Positions 40,893 to 49,297 of a DNA stretch of 64,000 bases are shown here, one piece after another. Location: NCBI RefSeq assembly GCF_013282215.1, contig NZ_CP048103.1:3162001-3226000 (forward strand). The letters are read 5' to 3'. Under the pieces are notes generated by a model. The model ran no database searches. It was not told the origin of the DNA and worked only from the letters and a program-made list of their open reading frames with translations. This stretch comes from Kroppenstedtia eburnea. GTDB lineage: Bacteria > Bacillota > Bacilli > Thermoactinomycetales > DSM-45169. Position 1 is the stretch's first letter; every line of letters starts with the position of its first letter. Position numbers and translations under genes: made by a program.

Positions 40893-41084
40893 GACGTGTC
40901 TGATAAATCTTTATCTGAGGCGGGGCCGGTCGGGATGGGGTTTCACATGTCCTTCCGTTGTTCTGACGAGCCAAAGTCACTCCATGTGAAACCCCACCCT
41001 CCCTGCATAGCGAGACCGGGGGCGAAAGCCCCCTGGCGAGACTTGTGCCCTATGGGTATGAATGGCTTTTTCACAATGCTTCTA
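40893..41084. repeat. Palindromic interspersed element R5
   Basis: The left end is the alternative GTGTCTGATAAATC form and the right end TCACAATGCTTC-TA. The arms read TGGGGTTTCACATG and CATGTGAAACCCCA, with a compensating base change relative to R7. The second module holds a perfect GGGGGC-GAAA-GCCCCC hairpin between two GCGAGAC copies. Confidence 0.85.
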
Positions 41085-41091
41085 GTCCTCA

Positions 41092-41115
41092 CCCCCTTCA
41101 AGGGGGCCTTTTTTT
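41092..41115 (+). terminator. Terminator downstream of the TPR gene and R5
   Basis: CCCCCTT-C-AAGGGGG followed by CCTTTTTTT. Confidence 0.8.
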
Positions 41116-41187
41116 GAAAAAACAGTGGAATCATGCTTATCCAGCGAAGATTTCGACCATACTGGAGGACAGGAGGTGTGATGTCGG

Positions 41188-41364
41188 ATGTATTACGTCA
41201 TCATGGATTCGGAGAAGTATCCCCTGTCCATCCTGCATGAAGACCAGTACTTTCAATGGTACAATCCGATGAAGAAAGATCATCGGGTGGAGTTTCGGGG
41301 ATCGATGAACCAATGCTATTCCTATATCCAAAGGAAACGGATGGGAAAAGCCCCCCTCATTTGA
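41188..41364 (+). CDS. Small hypothetical protein (58 residues)
   Basis: ATG at 41188, about nine bases after AGGAGGTG. The product begins MYYVIMDSEKYPLSILHEDQ and ends RKRMGKAPLI, aromatic and basic, soluble, with no known motif. An earlier ATG at 41181 gives only a short peptide. A perfect terminator hairpin follows 25 bases later. The ribosome site and terminator support a real gene; the function is unknown. Confidence 0.55.
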   Translation: MYYVIMDSEKYPLSILHEDQYFQWYNPMKKDHRVEFRGSMNQCYSYIQRKRMGKAPLI

Positions 41365-41388
41365 CTGAATATTTTTTCGGTCCCATCC

Positions 41389-41426
41389 AAAAAGAGCCAC
41401 GGCTATGTTAAGCCGTGGCTCTTTTT
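41389..41426. terminator. Bidirectional terminator between small gene and ispH
   Basis: Sixteen-base perfect stem AAAAAGAGCCACGGCT/AGCCGTGGCTCTTTTT with a six-base loop, T-run on both strands. The ispH stop lies inside its right arm. Confidence 0.9.
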
Positions 41427-42388
41427 CATTTGGCTTCCTTTGTCGCGCGCTTCTTGCGAACCGGAGGGAGCAATTTATCTTTACGGACCGTCCGTTCCGG
41501 TTCCCATGTGGAAGGATCATTTTCGTCAAATTGTTCCAGAAACTTGATCACTTCCCGGGTGATCGGTGTCGGGGTGGAAGCCCCGGCGGTCACTCCGACG
41601 TAGCTTTTTCCTTTCAACCATTCGATGTCGATCTCTGTCACTTCATTCACCCGATGAGCCTCCACACCGGCCACTTCCCTCGCCACCTGAGCCAGACGGC
41701 GGGAGTTGTTGCTCCGGGGATCACCGACCACGATCACCATCTCAGTCTTTTTGGCCTGTTCAGCCACGGCTTCCTGCCGCTCCTGCGTGGCCAGACAGAT
41801 TTCGTTGACAATTTCGGCGTGGGCATACTTCTCCTTGATTTTTTTCATCAAATGTCGGGTATCCCACTGACTCATCGTCGTCTGATTGGTGATCAGCACT
41901 TTTTCGGAGGTAATTTGAAGATGTTCCACATCTTCCTCCGTTTCCACCAAGTGGACATGATCCGGGGCCACTCCGATCGCCCCTTCCGGTTCAGGGTGCC
42001 CTTTTTTCCCGATATAGGCGACCTCGTATCCTTCCGCCACCTTTTCCCTGATCAGATCATGGGTACGGGTGACATCGGGGCAGGTGGCATCCACCACGGT
42101 GAGCCCTTTTTCCCGGGCCCGTTGACGGACTTCAGGGGACACGCCGTGGGCGGTGAAAATCACCGTTCCCTCATCCACATCTTCCAGCAACTCCAGCCGG
42201 TTTTTCCCGTCCAGAGTGATGATCCCATCCTCCTCAAATGCTTCCACCACATGACGGTTATGAACAATCATTCCCAAAATGTATATGGGACGGGGAAGAT
42301 CCAGGTTCTTGGCTGCTTCGCGGGCCAGCACCATGGCATCCACCACCCCATAACAATAACCACGGGGGGTAATTCGCAACACGTCCAT
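41426..42388 (-). CDS. ispH: 4-hydroxy-3-methylbut-2-enyl diphosphate reductase
   Basis: 320 residues from the ATG at 42388 (GGGAGGG upstream). It is the last enzyme of the MEP isoprenoid pathway, giving IPP and DMAPP. Its [4Fe-4S] ligands are the cysteines in [19 protein letters not shown] and [11 protein letters not shown]. Substrate residues lie in [29 protein letters not shown] and [15 protein letters not shown]. The C-terminal tail is long and basic ([20 protein letters not shown]), as in Bacillus IspH. It stands alone. Confidence 0.96.
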   Translation of the reverse strand: MDVLRITPRGYCYGVVDAMVLAREAAKNLDLPRPIYILGMIVHNRHVVEAFEEDGIITLDGKNRLELLEDVDEGTVIFTAHGVSPEVRQRAREKGLTVVDATCPDVTRTHDLIREKVAEGYEVAYIGKKGHPEPEGAIGVAPDHVHLVETEEDVEHLQITSEKVLITNQTTMSQWDTRHLMKKIKEKYAHAEIVNEICLATQERQEAVAEQAKKTEMVIVVGDPRSNNSRRLAQVAREVAGVEAHRVNEVTEIDIEWLKGKSYVGVTAGASTPTPITREVIKFLEQFDENDPSTWEPERTVRKDKLLPPVRKKRATKEAK

Positions 42389-42579
42389 TCCAAAATCCCT
42401 CCCAAGCCCAGTCGGGGCCAGACAAAACATTCCCTGTTATTATATCGCACTTCCCCGGGTCTGACCAAGGCGACCGGGAACAGGGGGAAATATAGGCACT
42501 TTTCCTCGGTACGGGTGCCCGGTGTCCCACATAGGATACAGTGTATCCCCCCATCAAAGCAAAGGAGTGAGATCAACCG

Positions 42580-43020
42580 ATGGGTGAAAAGAAACACGAG
42601 CCCCCCAAGAAACCGGTGGCACCTCTGCCCAAAATGCCGGAATACATTCCAAAAGCGCCTAAATTGCCGAAATTACCCAAAATGCCGGAGTATATTCCAA
42701 AAATGCCTCAACACATTCCCAAAAAGCCGGAATACATCCATCACATTCCGAAGCACGTCCCGCAAATGCCGGTCCATCATATGCCCGTGATGGCTGACCC
42801 CTGCAGTATGGACCCGTATTTGATGTACCATCACATGAAGATGTACCACCGGATGGAACGGAAAATGATGAAACATTACATGAAACACTGCGGCTGCCAT
42901 CGGATCCATGAGTCCTCCAGCAGTTCTTCCAGCAGCTCCTCCAGTAGCTCCTCCAGCAGCTCTTCTTCCAGCTCCCATATGCACTTTGACAGCAGTCATG
43001 GATTTCGCCATTGGTATTGA
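42580..43020 (+). CDS. Lys-Pro/His/Ser-rich low-complexity protein, probable spore-coat component
   Basis: 146 residues from an ATG after AAAGGAG. The first half is an imperfect repeat around PKMPEYIPK, KLPKMPEYIPK and MPQHIPKKPEYI. The middle is His/Met/Tyr-rich (YLMYHHMKMYHRMERKMMKH) with one CGC pair. The end is a run of 21 serines encoded by mixed codons, then HMHFDSSHGFRHWY. There is no signal peptide or membrane helix. Basic and Ser-rich repeats resemble coat proteins of the CotB/CotG style, which CotH kinases phosphorylate; that link is inference. Mixed serine codons argue for selection on the protein and not simple slippage. Confidence 0.7.
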   Translation: MGEKKHEPPKKPVAPLPKMPEYIPKAPKLPKLPKMPEYIPKMPQHIPKKPEYIHHIPKHVPQMPVHHMPVMADPCSMDPYLMYHHMKMYHRMERKMMKHYMKHCGCHRIHESSSSSSSSSSSSSSSSSSSSSHMHFDSSHGFRHWY

Positions 43021-43033
43021 AGCCGAAGCTTTC

Positions 43034-43062
43034 ACCTCCCCCAGGGGAGGTTTATTTTTTTT
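43034..43062 (+). terminator. Terminator of the coat-like gene
   Basis: ACCTCCCC-C-AGGGGAGGT followed by TTATTTTTTTTT. It overlaps the 3' end of the small gene on the other strand. Confidence 0.8.
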
Positions 43063-43159
43063 TGTTTTTGCCCCGTTCCCGTATGTAAAGAACCATCAAC
43101 ACCATGCAGATCACAATCATAAACAGCAAAAGTACATTGAATAATTCCGTGTTTGGCAA
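43052..43159 (-). CDS. Small membrane protein (35 residues)
   Basis: TTG at 43159 follows GGGGAGGT at a spacing of about 7. The product starts MPNTELFNVLLLFMIVICMV, has one membrane helix (residues 8-25) and ends in a basic tail YIRERGKNKKK. The size, helix and tail match many small sporulation or envelope peptides, but no family is recognised. Its last codons lie inside the terminator of the convergent coat-like gene. Confidence 0.55.
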   Translation of the reverse strand: MPNTELFNVLLLFMIVICMVLMVLYIRERGKNKKK

Positions 43160-43227
43160 TCGGGGGACCTCCCCTCAAGGTGGTCTGATCATCAAACATA
43201 TACTACATTCCGGGAGGATTGTACAGG

Positions 43228-43266
43228 AAAAAGCCCCTTTCCGTTACAGATGAAGGAAACGGGGCT
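43228..43266 (-). terminator. Terminator of the metH operon
   Basis: Minus-strand stem AGCCCCGTTTCC/GGAAAGGGGCT followed by TTTTTCC. Confidence 0.85.
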
Positions 43267-43273
43267 GGGGATA

Positions 43274-45136
43274 TCAAGATCTATGAACTGCCGCAATGGG
43301 GCGGATCTTCCCTCTCTTCCGGATGCGTCGCGTCAACTCCGCTGTCATCTCCCAATAATGAAAAGGTGTGATCAGATAGATTCCGTTGAACAATGAAACG
43401 GCTTCATCCAACAGCTCCCCGGCCAGTCCCACACCGGTTTCCCTGCCTTCCGGCCCTTTCAAATCCCGCATTCGCTCCATCACCGTTGCCGGAATTTTGA
43501 CGCCGGGAAGTTCATGATGGAGGAAAAGAGCATTGCGGTGACCGGTGAGAGGCATCACCCCGATAAAGATCGGGATCGGGATGTGTCGGGTGGCTTCATG
43601 GACGAGCTTCAACGTCTCCACATCATAAACCGGCTGGGTCATAATGAAATCCGCTCCCGCCTCCACCTTTTTCTCCAGGCGGCGGATGGCCGCCTCCATC
43701 CGGGAAACATGGGGGTTGAAGGCGGCTCCGACCACAAACCGGCCCCGTTGCCGCAGGGGTTTTCCCGAGAAGGAGATTCCCTCGTTCAACTGTTTCACCA
43801 TCCGGATCAGATCAAAGGAATTGACATCATAGATGGAGCTGGCCCCGGGTAGATCACCGATCCGCGTGGGATCTCCCGTCACCACCAAAATTTGATCAAT
43901 GTCCAGTGCGTGAAGCCCCATCAGATGGGACTGCTGACCCAGCAGGTTTCGGTCCCGGCAGGTGATATGCACCAGCGGTTCCACCTTTGTCCGGCTTTTC
44001 AGAATGGAGGCGAGGGCCATGTTGCTCATGCGGGGGGTGGCCATGGAATTGTCAGCGAGAGTGATCGCATCGGCACCTGCATGATGCAACGCCTCCGCCC
44101 CCTGGAGAAAGTCGTGGATCTCCAAGTCCCTTGGCGGATCAAACTCCACGATCACCGTGGTTTCCTTGCGAACCTGTTCCACCACTGTGGGTCGGGAACG
44201 CACTTGCAAGGGGAGTGAAACCACTTCCTCCTCCGGAAGTTCGGGATTCACCCGTGGGACCGGGGGCAACCCTTGCAAGGCTTCCGCCACCTTACGGATG
44301 TGATCCGGAGTGGTCCCGCAACACCCCCCGATCAGACGGACCCCCTGTTCCCGCAAGGCTTTCGCCCGGTTTCCAAAATATTCGGGCGTCGATTCATATT
44401 GATATTCTCCGTCCCTCCTCCCCAAGCGGCCGGCGTTGGGAAAGGCGGTCAGGATAAGCCCGTCGGGAACCGCTGTTTTCTCCAACGCCTGCTCCATTTG
44501 CAGGGGTCCGACGCGGCAATTGAGCCCCACCCCGTCCACCCCCTGCTTTTGCAGTTCGACAAAAGCTTTCGTCAATGTATGTCCGTCCCGGGTTCTCCCC
44601 ACCTCCAGCATGGTGAGCTGAGCCAGGATGGGACGGTCGGTGAGGGGGCGGATCACCTCCAGAGCCAGCAGTAACTCCTCCAGATCAAAAAATGTCTCCA
44701 GGATGATTCCGTCCACCCCTCCGTAGAGGAGTGCGGTGGCCTGCTCCTCATACAGATCCCGGTATTCCGCAGGGGACCAGCGGGGCACCCGGCCGGCGTT
44801 GATGGAACCGACGGCACCGGCCACATAGGCTTTCCCTTCCGCCGCCCGGCGGGCGATAGCGACAGATTCCCGGTTGATCCGGCTCACCTTTCCTTCCAGT
44901 CCGTATCGGGAGAGACGCTCCCGGTCGGCCCCGTAGGTGTTGGTCTCGATCAACTGTGCACCCGCCTCCACATACTGCCGGTGCACCTCTTCAATCCAGT
45001 CGGGGCGTGACAGGGAGAGTTCCTCCGCCGTCATTCCGACGGGAATCCCCTGTTGATACAGATATGTGGACATCGCCCCGTCTCCCACCAGCAGGGAATC
45101 TGTCAAGGCAGCCCTCAGATCCGGATGATGGGTCAT
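43274..45136 (-). CDS. Bifunctional homocysteine S-methyltransferase/methylenetetrahydrofolate reductase
   Basis: 620 residues, like YitJ of Bacillus subtilis. The N-terminal half (1-300) is a zinc homocysteine methyltransferase: GDGAMSTYLYQQG, ETNTYGADRERL, GLNCRVGP and the paired cysteines of GGCCGTTPDHI. The C-terminal half (~320-610) is a MetF-type TIM barrel with VEFDPPRD, DNSMATPRMSN, HITCRDRN, GDPTRIGD and MTQPVYDVE, and it makes 5-methyl-THF. ATG at 45136 follows GAGGAGG and lies 17 bases after metH, so one SAM-I riboswitch controls both. Together they supply methyl groups for methionine. Confidence 0.94.
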   Translation of the reverse strand: MTHHPDLRAALTDSLLVGDGAMSTYLYQQGIPVGMTAEELSLSRPDWIEEVHRQYVEAGAQLIETNTYGADRERLSRYGLEGKVSRINRESVAIARRAAEGKAYVAGAVGSINAGRVPRWSPAEYRDLYEEQATALLYGGVDGIILETFFDLEELLLALEVIRPLTDRPILAQLTMLEVGRTRDGHTLTKAFVELQKQGVDGVGLNCRVGPLQMEQALEKTAVPDGLILTAFPNAGRLGRRDGEYQYESTPEYFGNRAKALREQGVRLIGGCCGTTPDHIRKVAEALQGLPPVPRVNPELPEEEVVSLPLQVRSRPTVVEQVRKETTVIVEFDPPRDLEIHDFLQGAEALHHAGADAITLADNSMATPRMSNMALASILKSRTKVEPLVHITCRDRNLLGQQSHLMGLHALDIDQILVVTGDPTRIGDLPGASSIYDVNSFDLIRMVKQLNEGISFSGKPLRQRGRFVVGAAFNPHVSRMEAAIRRLEKKVEAGADFIMTQPVYDVETLKLVHEATRHIPIPIFIGVMPLTGHRNALFLHHELPGVKIPATVMERMRDLKGPEGRETGVGLAGELLDEAVSLFNGIYLITPFHYWEMTAELTRRIRKRGKIRPIAAVHRS

Positions 45137-45152
45137 TTCCTCTCCTCCTCTA

Positions 45153-48100
45153 TCACACTGCATTGAAATATCTCGCTTCGGGATGAGAAAAAACCATGGC
45201 CGACACCGACGCCTCCGGTTCCATCATGAAACCCTCGGTCAACTTCACCCCGATCCGCTCCGGCCGGATCAGACGAAACAGTTTAGCCTGATCTTCCAGA
45301 TCGGGGCAGGCCGGATAGCCAAAAGAGACCCGGATCCCTTGGTAGCGGGCGGAAAACCGCTCCCGCATCGTCATCTCCGGCGGATCGGGGAAACCCCAAC
45401 CGTCCCGCATCATATGGTGCAATCTCTCGGCGAAGGCCTCTGCCAATTCCAGGGCCAAAGCCTGCACCATGTGGGAGCGCAAATAGTCCCCGCTTCTCTT
45501 CCACGCTTCCGCCCGCTCCCGAATCCCGTAACCCGCGGTCACCGTCAGAAAACCCACCGTGTCCACCACACCCGAATCCTTCGGCCGCAAAAAGTCGGCC
45601 AAACACAGGTAAGGGGCTTTGCTCTGCCGGGGAAAGGTGAAGGTCTCCAACACTTTCTCCCCCGGAAATTCCGGATCATAGATCTCAATGGTCTCCCCGT
45701 GGGACTGAGCCGGAAAAAACTGATAGATCCCGTCGGCACGAAGCTCCCCCGCCTCTCTCAATTCGGCGACCATTTCGTCCAGCTCCCGCTTCAGGTCTGT
45801 CGCTCTGGGGTCCCCCTCCAACAGAAGCTGCTCCACATTTCCCTTCAGGCCCAGATGTTTGCCCAACAACATCTGCTTGTTGATGTAAGGCTCCAAATGA
45901 CTGATGGGGTAGTTCCGCAGGATGTGAGAACGGTAATCCGGCGGGGGATATACCGGTGCCTCCCGATTTACTGTGGAGACGCGGACCTTTGTGGCCACAT
46001 GGCCCCCGATCTCCTCCCGGGTCGATGTCCCCGACCTCCGGCTCCGTGCCTTCTCCCGGTTCCGTTGCACTTCTGTCACCAATTGCCGCCGTTTCTCATC
46101 ATCCCGGAGCCGATTCGCCAGTTCCAATCCATTCATGGCATCCTTGGCGTAGAGGACCAGTCCTTCATATTGGGGTGCAATCCGCTGATCGGTGAACTTC
46201 CGCGTCAAGGCCGCCCCACCCACCAGCACAGGCAGATCCAGGTTGGCCGCTTTCATGTCCTGGGCGGTCAGCACCATCTGTTGGGCGGATTTGACCAACA
46301 GCCCCGACAACCCCACCATATCCGGATTTTCCCGGCGACAGGCTTCGATCAGTTGCTCCGGGGGCACCTTGATTCCCAAATTGATCACATCAAAACCGTT
46401 GTTGGACAAAATAATCTCCACCAGGTTTTTCCCGATATCGTGGACATCCCCCTTCACCGTGGCCAACAGGATCTTTCCCTTGCTCTTCTGACTGGTTTTC
46501 TCCATGTGGGGCTCCAAAAAAGAGACCGATGCCTTCATCACTTCAGCGCTTTGGAGCACTTCCGCCACGATCAGCTGGTTGTCGTTGAACAGGCGGCCCA
46601 CCTCGTCCATCCCTTTCATCAGGGGACCGTTGATGATCTCCAGGGCTTTGTACTTTTGCAGTGCTTTTTCCAAATCGGGGATCAGGCCGTCCTTGCTCCC
46701 CTCCACCACATAGCGGGCCAAGCGTTCCTCCAGGGGAAGGTTCTGCACCTCTTTTTTCTGTGTCGGCTTTTTATCCCGGTAAAATGCGGCAAATTCCGCC
46801 AGGACGTCATCATAGTTTTCTGCGTCCGTTCCGAAGAGGAACAGCTCCGCCTGCTTTCGCTCCGCTTCGGAAATCGAAGCGTAACGCTCCAACCTCTCCG
46901 TATTGACGATGGCATAGTCCAACCCTGCCCGGGTGCAATGATACAGACAGACAGCGTTCAGCACTTCCCGGCCGGCGGTCGGCAAACCGAAGGAAACATT
47001 GGATACCCCGAGAATGGTGCTGCATTCCGGCATCGCTTCCTTGATCCGCCGGATTCCTTCCACGGTTTCCCCGGCAGATCCGATATAAGCTCTGTCCCCG
47101 GTCCCCACGGGGAAGATCAGGGGATCGAAAATGATATCCTCCGGGGGGATCCGGTAATGGTTCACCAACAGATCATAGGAGCGCCTGGCCACGGCCAGCT
47201 TTTGCTCGGCCTGGACTGCCATTCCCTCTTCGTCGATGGTGCCCACGACCACCGCAGCCCCGTAACGGTGGATCAGAGGGGCCACCTCCCGGAAACGGTC
47301 TTCCCCGTTTTCCAGATTGATGGAGTTGATGATCGCTTTTCCCTGGGAATACCTCAATGCCCGCTCGATCACATGGGGATCCGTGGAGTCGATCATCAGG
47401 GGGACCTTCACTTTGTTGACGGCAAAATGAAGGAACCGTTCCATATCCTCCAGCTCATCCCGGTCCGGATCCGCCAGACAGATATCGATCACCTGGGCAC
47501 CTCCCTTCACCTGGCGGCGGGCGATTCCGGCGGCTTCCTCATACTGCTCCTCCCGGATCATGTTGCGAAACTTGCGGGAGCCGATCACATTGGTCCGCTC
47601 ACCGACCAGAATCGGTCGGTTATCCGCCTCCGGGTAGAGGGGTTCAATCCCGGATACAGCGGGGAAGCGGGAAGGATTGGAGCGCCGGGGCTCCCTGTCT
47701 GCCAGCGCTTCGGCGATGGCCCGGATGTGTTCCGGCGTCGTCCCGCAACACCCTCCGGCAACATTGAGCCAGCCCTGCTCGGCAAATCCGGCCAGTTTTT
47801 GGGCCAAGCCCCGGGGCGTTTCATGGTAGCGCCCCTCCTCATCAGGCAGACCCGCATTGGGATAACAACTCACTCCGCAATGGGCCAACCCGGAGAGCGT
47901 TCGCAGGTGATCCCGCATAAATTCCGGACCGGTGGCGCAGTTCAGCCCCACGGTCAAGGGGTTTAAATGTTGAATGGACAGATAGAAGGCTTCCACGTTT
48001 TGCCCCGCCAGCATCGTTCCCATGGGTTCAATGGTGCCGGAGATCATCAGGGGCACTTCCCTTCCCAGTTCCGCAAAGGCTTGCCGGATCCCGATCCCCG

Positions 48101-48629
48101 CCGCCTTCACATTGAGCGTGTCCTGGGAAGTTTCCAGCAACAGAAGATCGACTCCCCCCCGGATCAGGGCCCGGGCCTGTTCCCGGTAGGAATCCACCAG
48201 CTGATCAAAAGTGACTCCTCCGGTGACGGAGAGGGTCTTGGTTGTGGGACCGAGGGCTCCCGCCACATAACGGGGATGCTCCGGGGTGGTGTACCCTGTG
48301 GCCGCTTCCACCGCCAGTTCCGCCGCCCTTTGGTTGATCTCCTCCGCCCGTTCCTCCAGACCATACTCCGCCAGCACCACCCGGGTCGCCCCGAAGGTGT
48401 TGGTTTCGATCACATCCGCCCCGGCCTCCAGATACTCTTCATGAATGGCCCGGATCAGATCCGGTCGGGTGATGTTGAGGTATTCGTTGCACCCGTCAAC
48501 CTCCTCTCCCCCGAAATCTTCCGCTGTCAATGCCGCCCCTTGCAATTGAGTGCCCATCGCTCCGTCGAGAACCAGTATTTTCTCCTCCAGCCTCTGTTGG
48601 ACCGGCTTCTTTTCCATCCTGCGACTCAT
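45153..48629 (-). CDS. metH: Cobalamin-dependent methionine synthase
   Basis: 1,158 residues from the ATG at 48629. Domain order: homocysteine-binding (DGAMGTQLQ, ETNTFGATR, GGCCGTTPEHI; 1-320), pterin-binding (VGERTNVIGSRKF, LMIDSTDP, GVSNVSFGLP; 330-610), B12 cap and cobalamin-binding (TVKGDVHDIGKNLV with the cobalt-ligand His, GLSGLLVKS; 640-880), and a C-terminal activation domain (PPDYRSHILRNYPI; YQGIRVSFGYPACPDLEDQ; 900-1158). It transfers a methyl group from methyl-THF to homocysteine. It is first in an operon with the methyltransferase-reductase fusion, under a SAM-I riboswitch. B12 uptake or synthesis is therefore expected. Confidence 0.95.
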   Translation of the reverse strand: MSRRMEKKPVQQRLEEKILVLDGAMGTQLQGAALTAEDFGGEEVDGCNEYLNITRPDLIRAIHEEYLEAGADVIETNTFGATRVVLAEYGLEERAEEINQRAAELAVEAATGYTTPEHPRYVAGALGPTTKTLSVTGGVTFDQLVDSYREQARALIRGGVDLLLLETSQDTLNVKAAGIGIRQAFAELGREVPLMISGTIEPMGTMLAGQNVEAFYLSIQHLNPLTVGLNCATGPEFMRDHLRTLSGLAHCGVSCYPNAGLPDEEGRYHETPRGLAQKLAGFAEQGWLNVAGGCCGTTPEHIRAIAEALADREPRRSNPSRFPAVSGIEPLYPEADNRPILVGERTNVIGSRKFRNMIREEQYEEAAGIARRQVKGGAQVIDICLADPDRDELEDMERFLHFAVNKVKVPLMIDSTDPHVIERALRYSQGKAIINSINLENGEDRFREVAPLIHRYGAAVVVGTIDEEGMAVQAEQKLAVARRSYDLLVNHYRIPPEDIIFDPLIFPVGTGDRAYIGSAGETVEGIRRIKEAMPECSTILGVSNVSFGLPTAGREVLNAVCLYHCTRAGLDYAIVNTERLERYASISEAERKQAELFLFGTDAENYDDVLAEFAAFYRDKKPTQKKEVQNLPLEERLARYVVEGSKDGLIPDLEKALQKYKALEIINGPLMKGMDEVGRLFNDNQLIVAEVLQSAEVMKASVSFLEPHMEKTSQKSKGKILLATVKGDVHDIGKNLVEIILSNNGFDVINLGIKVPPEQLIEACRRENPDMVGLSGLLVKSAQQMVLTAQDMKAANLDLPVLVGGAALTRKFTDQRIAPQYEGLVLYAKDAMNGLELANRLRDDEKRRQLVTEVQRNREKARSRRSGTSTREEIGGHVATKVRVSTVNREAPVYPPPDYRSHILRNYPISHLEPYINKQMLLGKHLGLKGNVEQLLLEGDPRATDLKRELDEMVAELREAGELRADGIYQFFPAQSHGETIEIYDPEFPGEKVLETFTFPRQSKAPYLCLADFLRPKDSGVVDTVGFLTVTAGYGIRERAEAWKRSGDYLRSHMVQALALELAEAFAERLHHMMRDGWGFPDPPEMTMRERFSARYQGIRVSFGYPACPDLEDQAKLFRLIRPERIGVKLTEGFMMEPEASVSAMVFSHPEARYFNAV

Positions 48630-48650
48630 CCCATCGCCACCCCTCTCCAT

Positions 48651-48692
48651 AAAAAAATATAAAAAGACCTTCCATCTCCTGGATGAAAGGTC
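48651..48692 (-). terminator. Expression-platform terminator of the SAM-I riboswitch
   Basis: Minus-strand stem GACCTTTCATC/GATGGAAGGTC with loop CAGGA, followed by TTTTTATATTTTTTT. It sits just before the metH ribosome site and is expected to form when SAM is bound. Confidence 0.9.
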
Positions 48693-48709
48693 CGCTGTTT
48701 CCGGTTCGG

Positions 48710-48824
48710 TCTCTCATCTGCCAGAGATTGCACTCTGCAGGAATTGGCACCACACCGCGCGTAAAACGCACGGTAGGTTGCCGGGCTTCATCGGGCCAGT
48801 CCCTCCGCCTCTCTTGATAAGAGA
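48710..48824 (-). ncRNA. SAM-I (S-box) riboswitch
   Basis: On the minus strand the P1 strands TCTCTTATC and GATGAGAGA enclose the canonical core: AAGAGAGGCGGAGGGACTGG, then CCCGATGAAGCCCGGCAACC, then GGTGCCAATTCCTGC and TCTGGCAGATGAG. This is the S-box that senses S-adenosylmethionine. With the adjacent terminator it should switch off metH and the downstream fusion gene when SAM is plentiful. Confidence 0.95.
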
Positions 48825-48987
48825 ATCAAGTATTCAGTTGTGACGATTGATAAAAAAACAATCGCCAAGTTTGTGTATACTATAATGAATCGACCTACAG
48901 TTGTCAATATAAAGTTTGATCCCTTTCCATCTCCTTCCCCACCTCCATCACTACCCACTCCACCTTCTCCCGGGGGGCGATTCGGCT

Positions 48988-49079
48988 AGGGTGTGTCTGA
49001 TAAATCCCTGGGCCGAGCCGGTCGGGATTGGGTTTGTTGTTCTGCTGAAAAACAAGATCAAAGTTGCCTGAAGGGGCAC
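48988..49079. repeat. Palindromic interspersed element R6 (truncated)
   Basis: It starts with TA and GTGTGTCTGATAAATC, then GAGCCGGTCGGGATTGGG, but the second arm is gone. Immediately adjacent to R7, it looks like an older copy truncated by deletion. Confidence 0.65.
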
Positions 49080-49268
49080 TAGAAGCGTTGTGATTTAGTG
49101 CATTCTTGGACGGTCGGGATTGGGTTTCACATGTCGTTCCGTTGTTCTTAAGAGCCAAAGTCACTCCATGTGAAACCCAACCCTCCCTGCATAGCGAGAC
49201 CGGGAACGGAGTGACCCTGGCGAGACTTGTGCCCTATGGGTATGAATGGCTTTTTCACAATGCTTCTA
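49080..49268. repeat. Palindromic interspersed element R7 (full length)
   Basis: The best-preserved copy. TA-bounded with ends GAAGCGTTGTGA and TCACAATGCTTC; arms TTGGGTTTCACATG and CATGTGAAACCCAA; conserved loop; then CATAGCGAGACCGGG and GGCGAGACTTGTGCCCTATG. Length 189 bases. Confidence 0.88.
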
Positions 49269-49297
49269 GCAAGTTTTATCAAAAACGCCCTAATCTG

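Noticed and set aside
42900..42970. Serine tract as a sequencing or slippage artefact
   Set aside because: The 21 serines use four different codons and keep the frame to a sensible C-terminus, so simple slippage is unlikely.
45183..47966. Very long plus-strand frame opposite metH
   Set aside because: Antisense shadow of metH, which has complete family motifs and a riboswitch.
49090..49280. Peptide encoded across repeat R7 (SETGNGVTLARLVPYGYEW)
   Set aside because: The same peptide appears only because the repeat is conserved as DNA; in R5 the frame is shifted, and no ribosome site is present.
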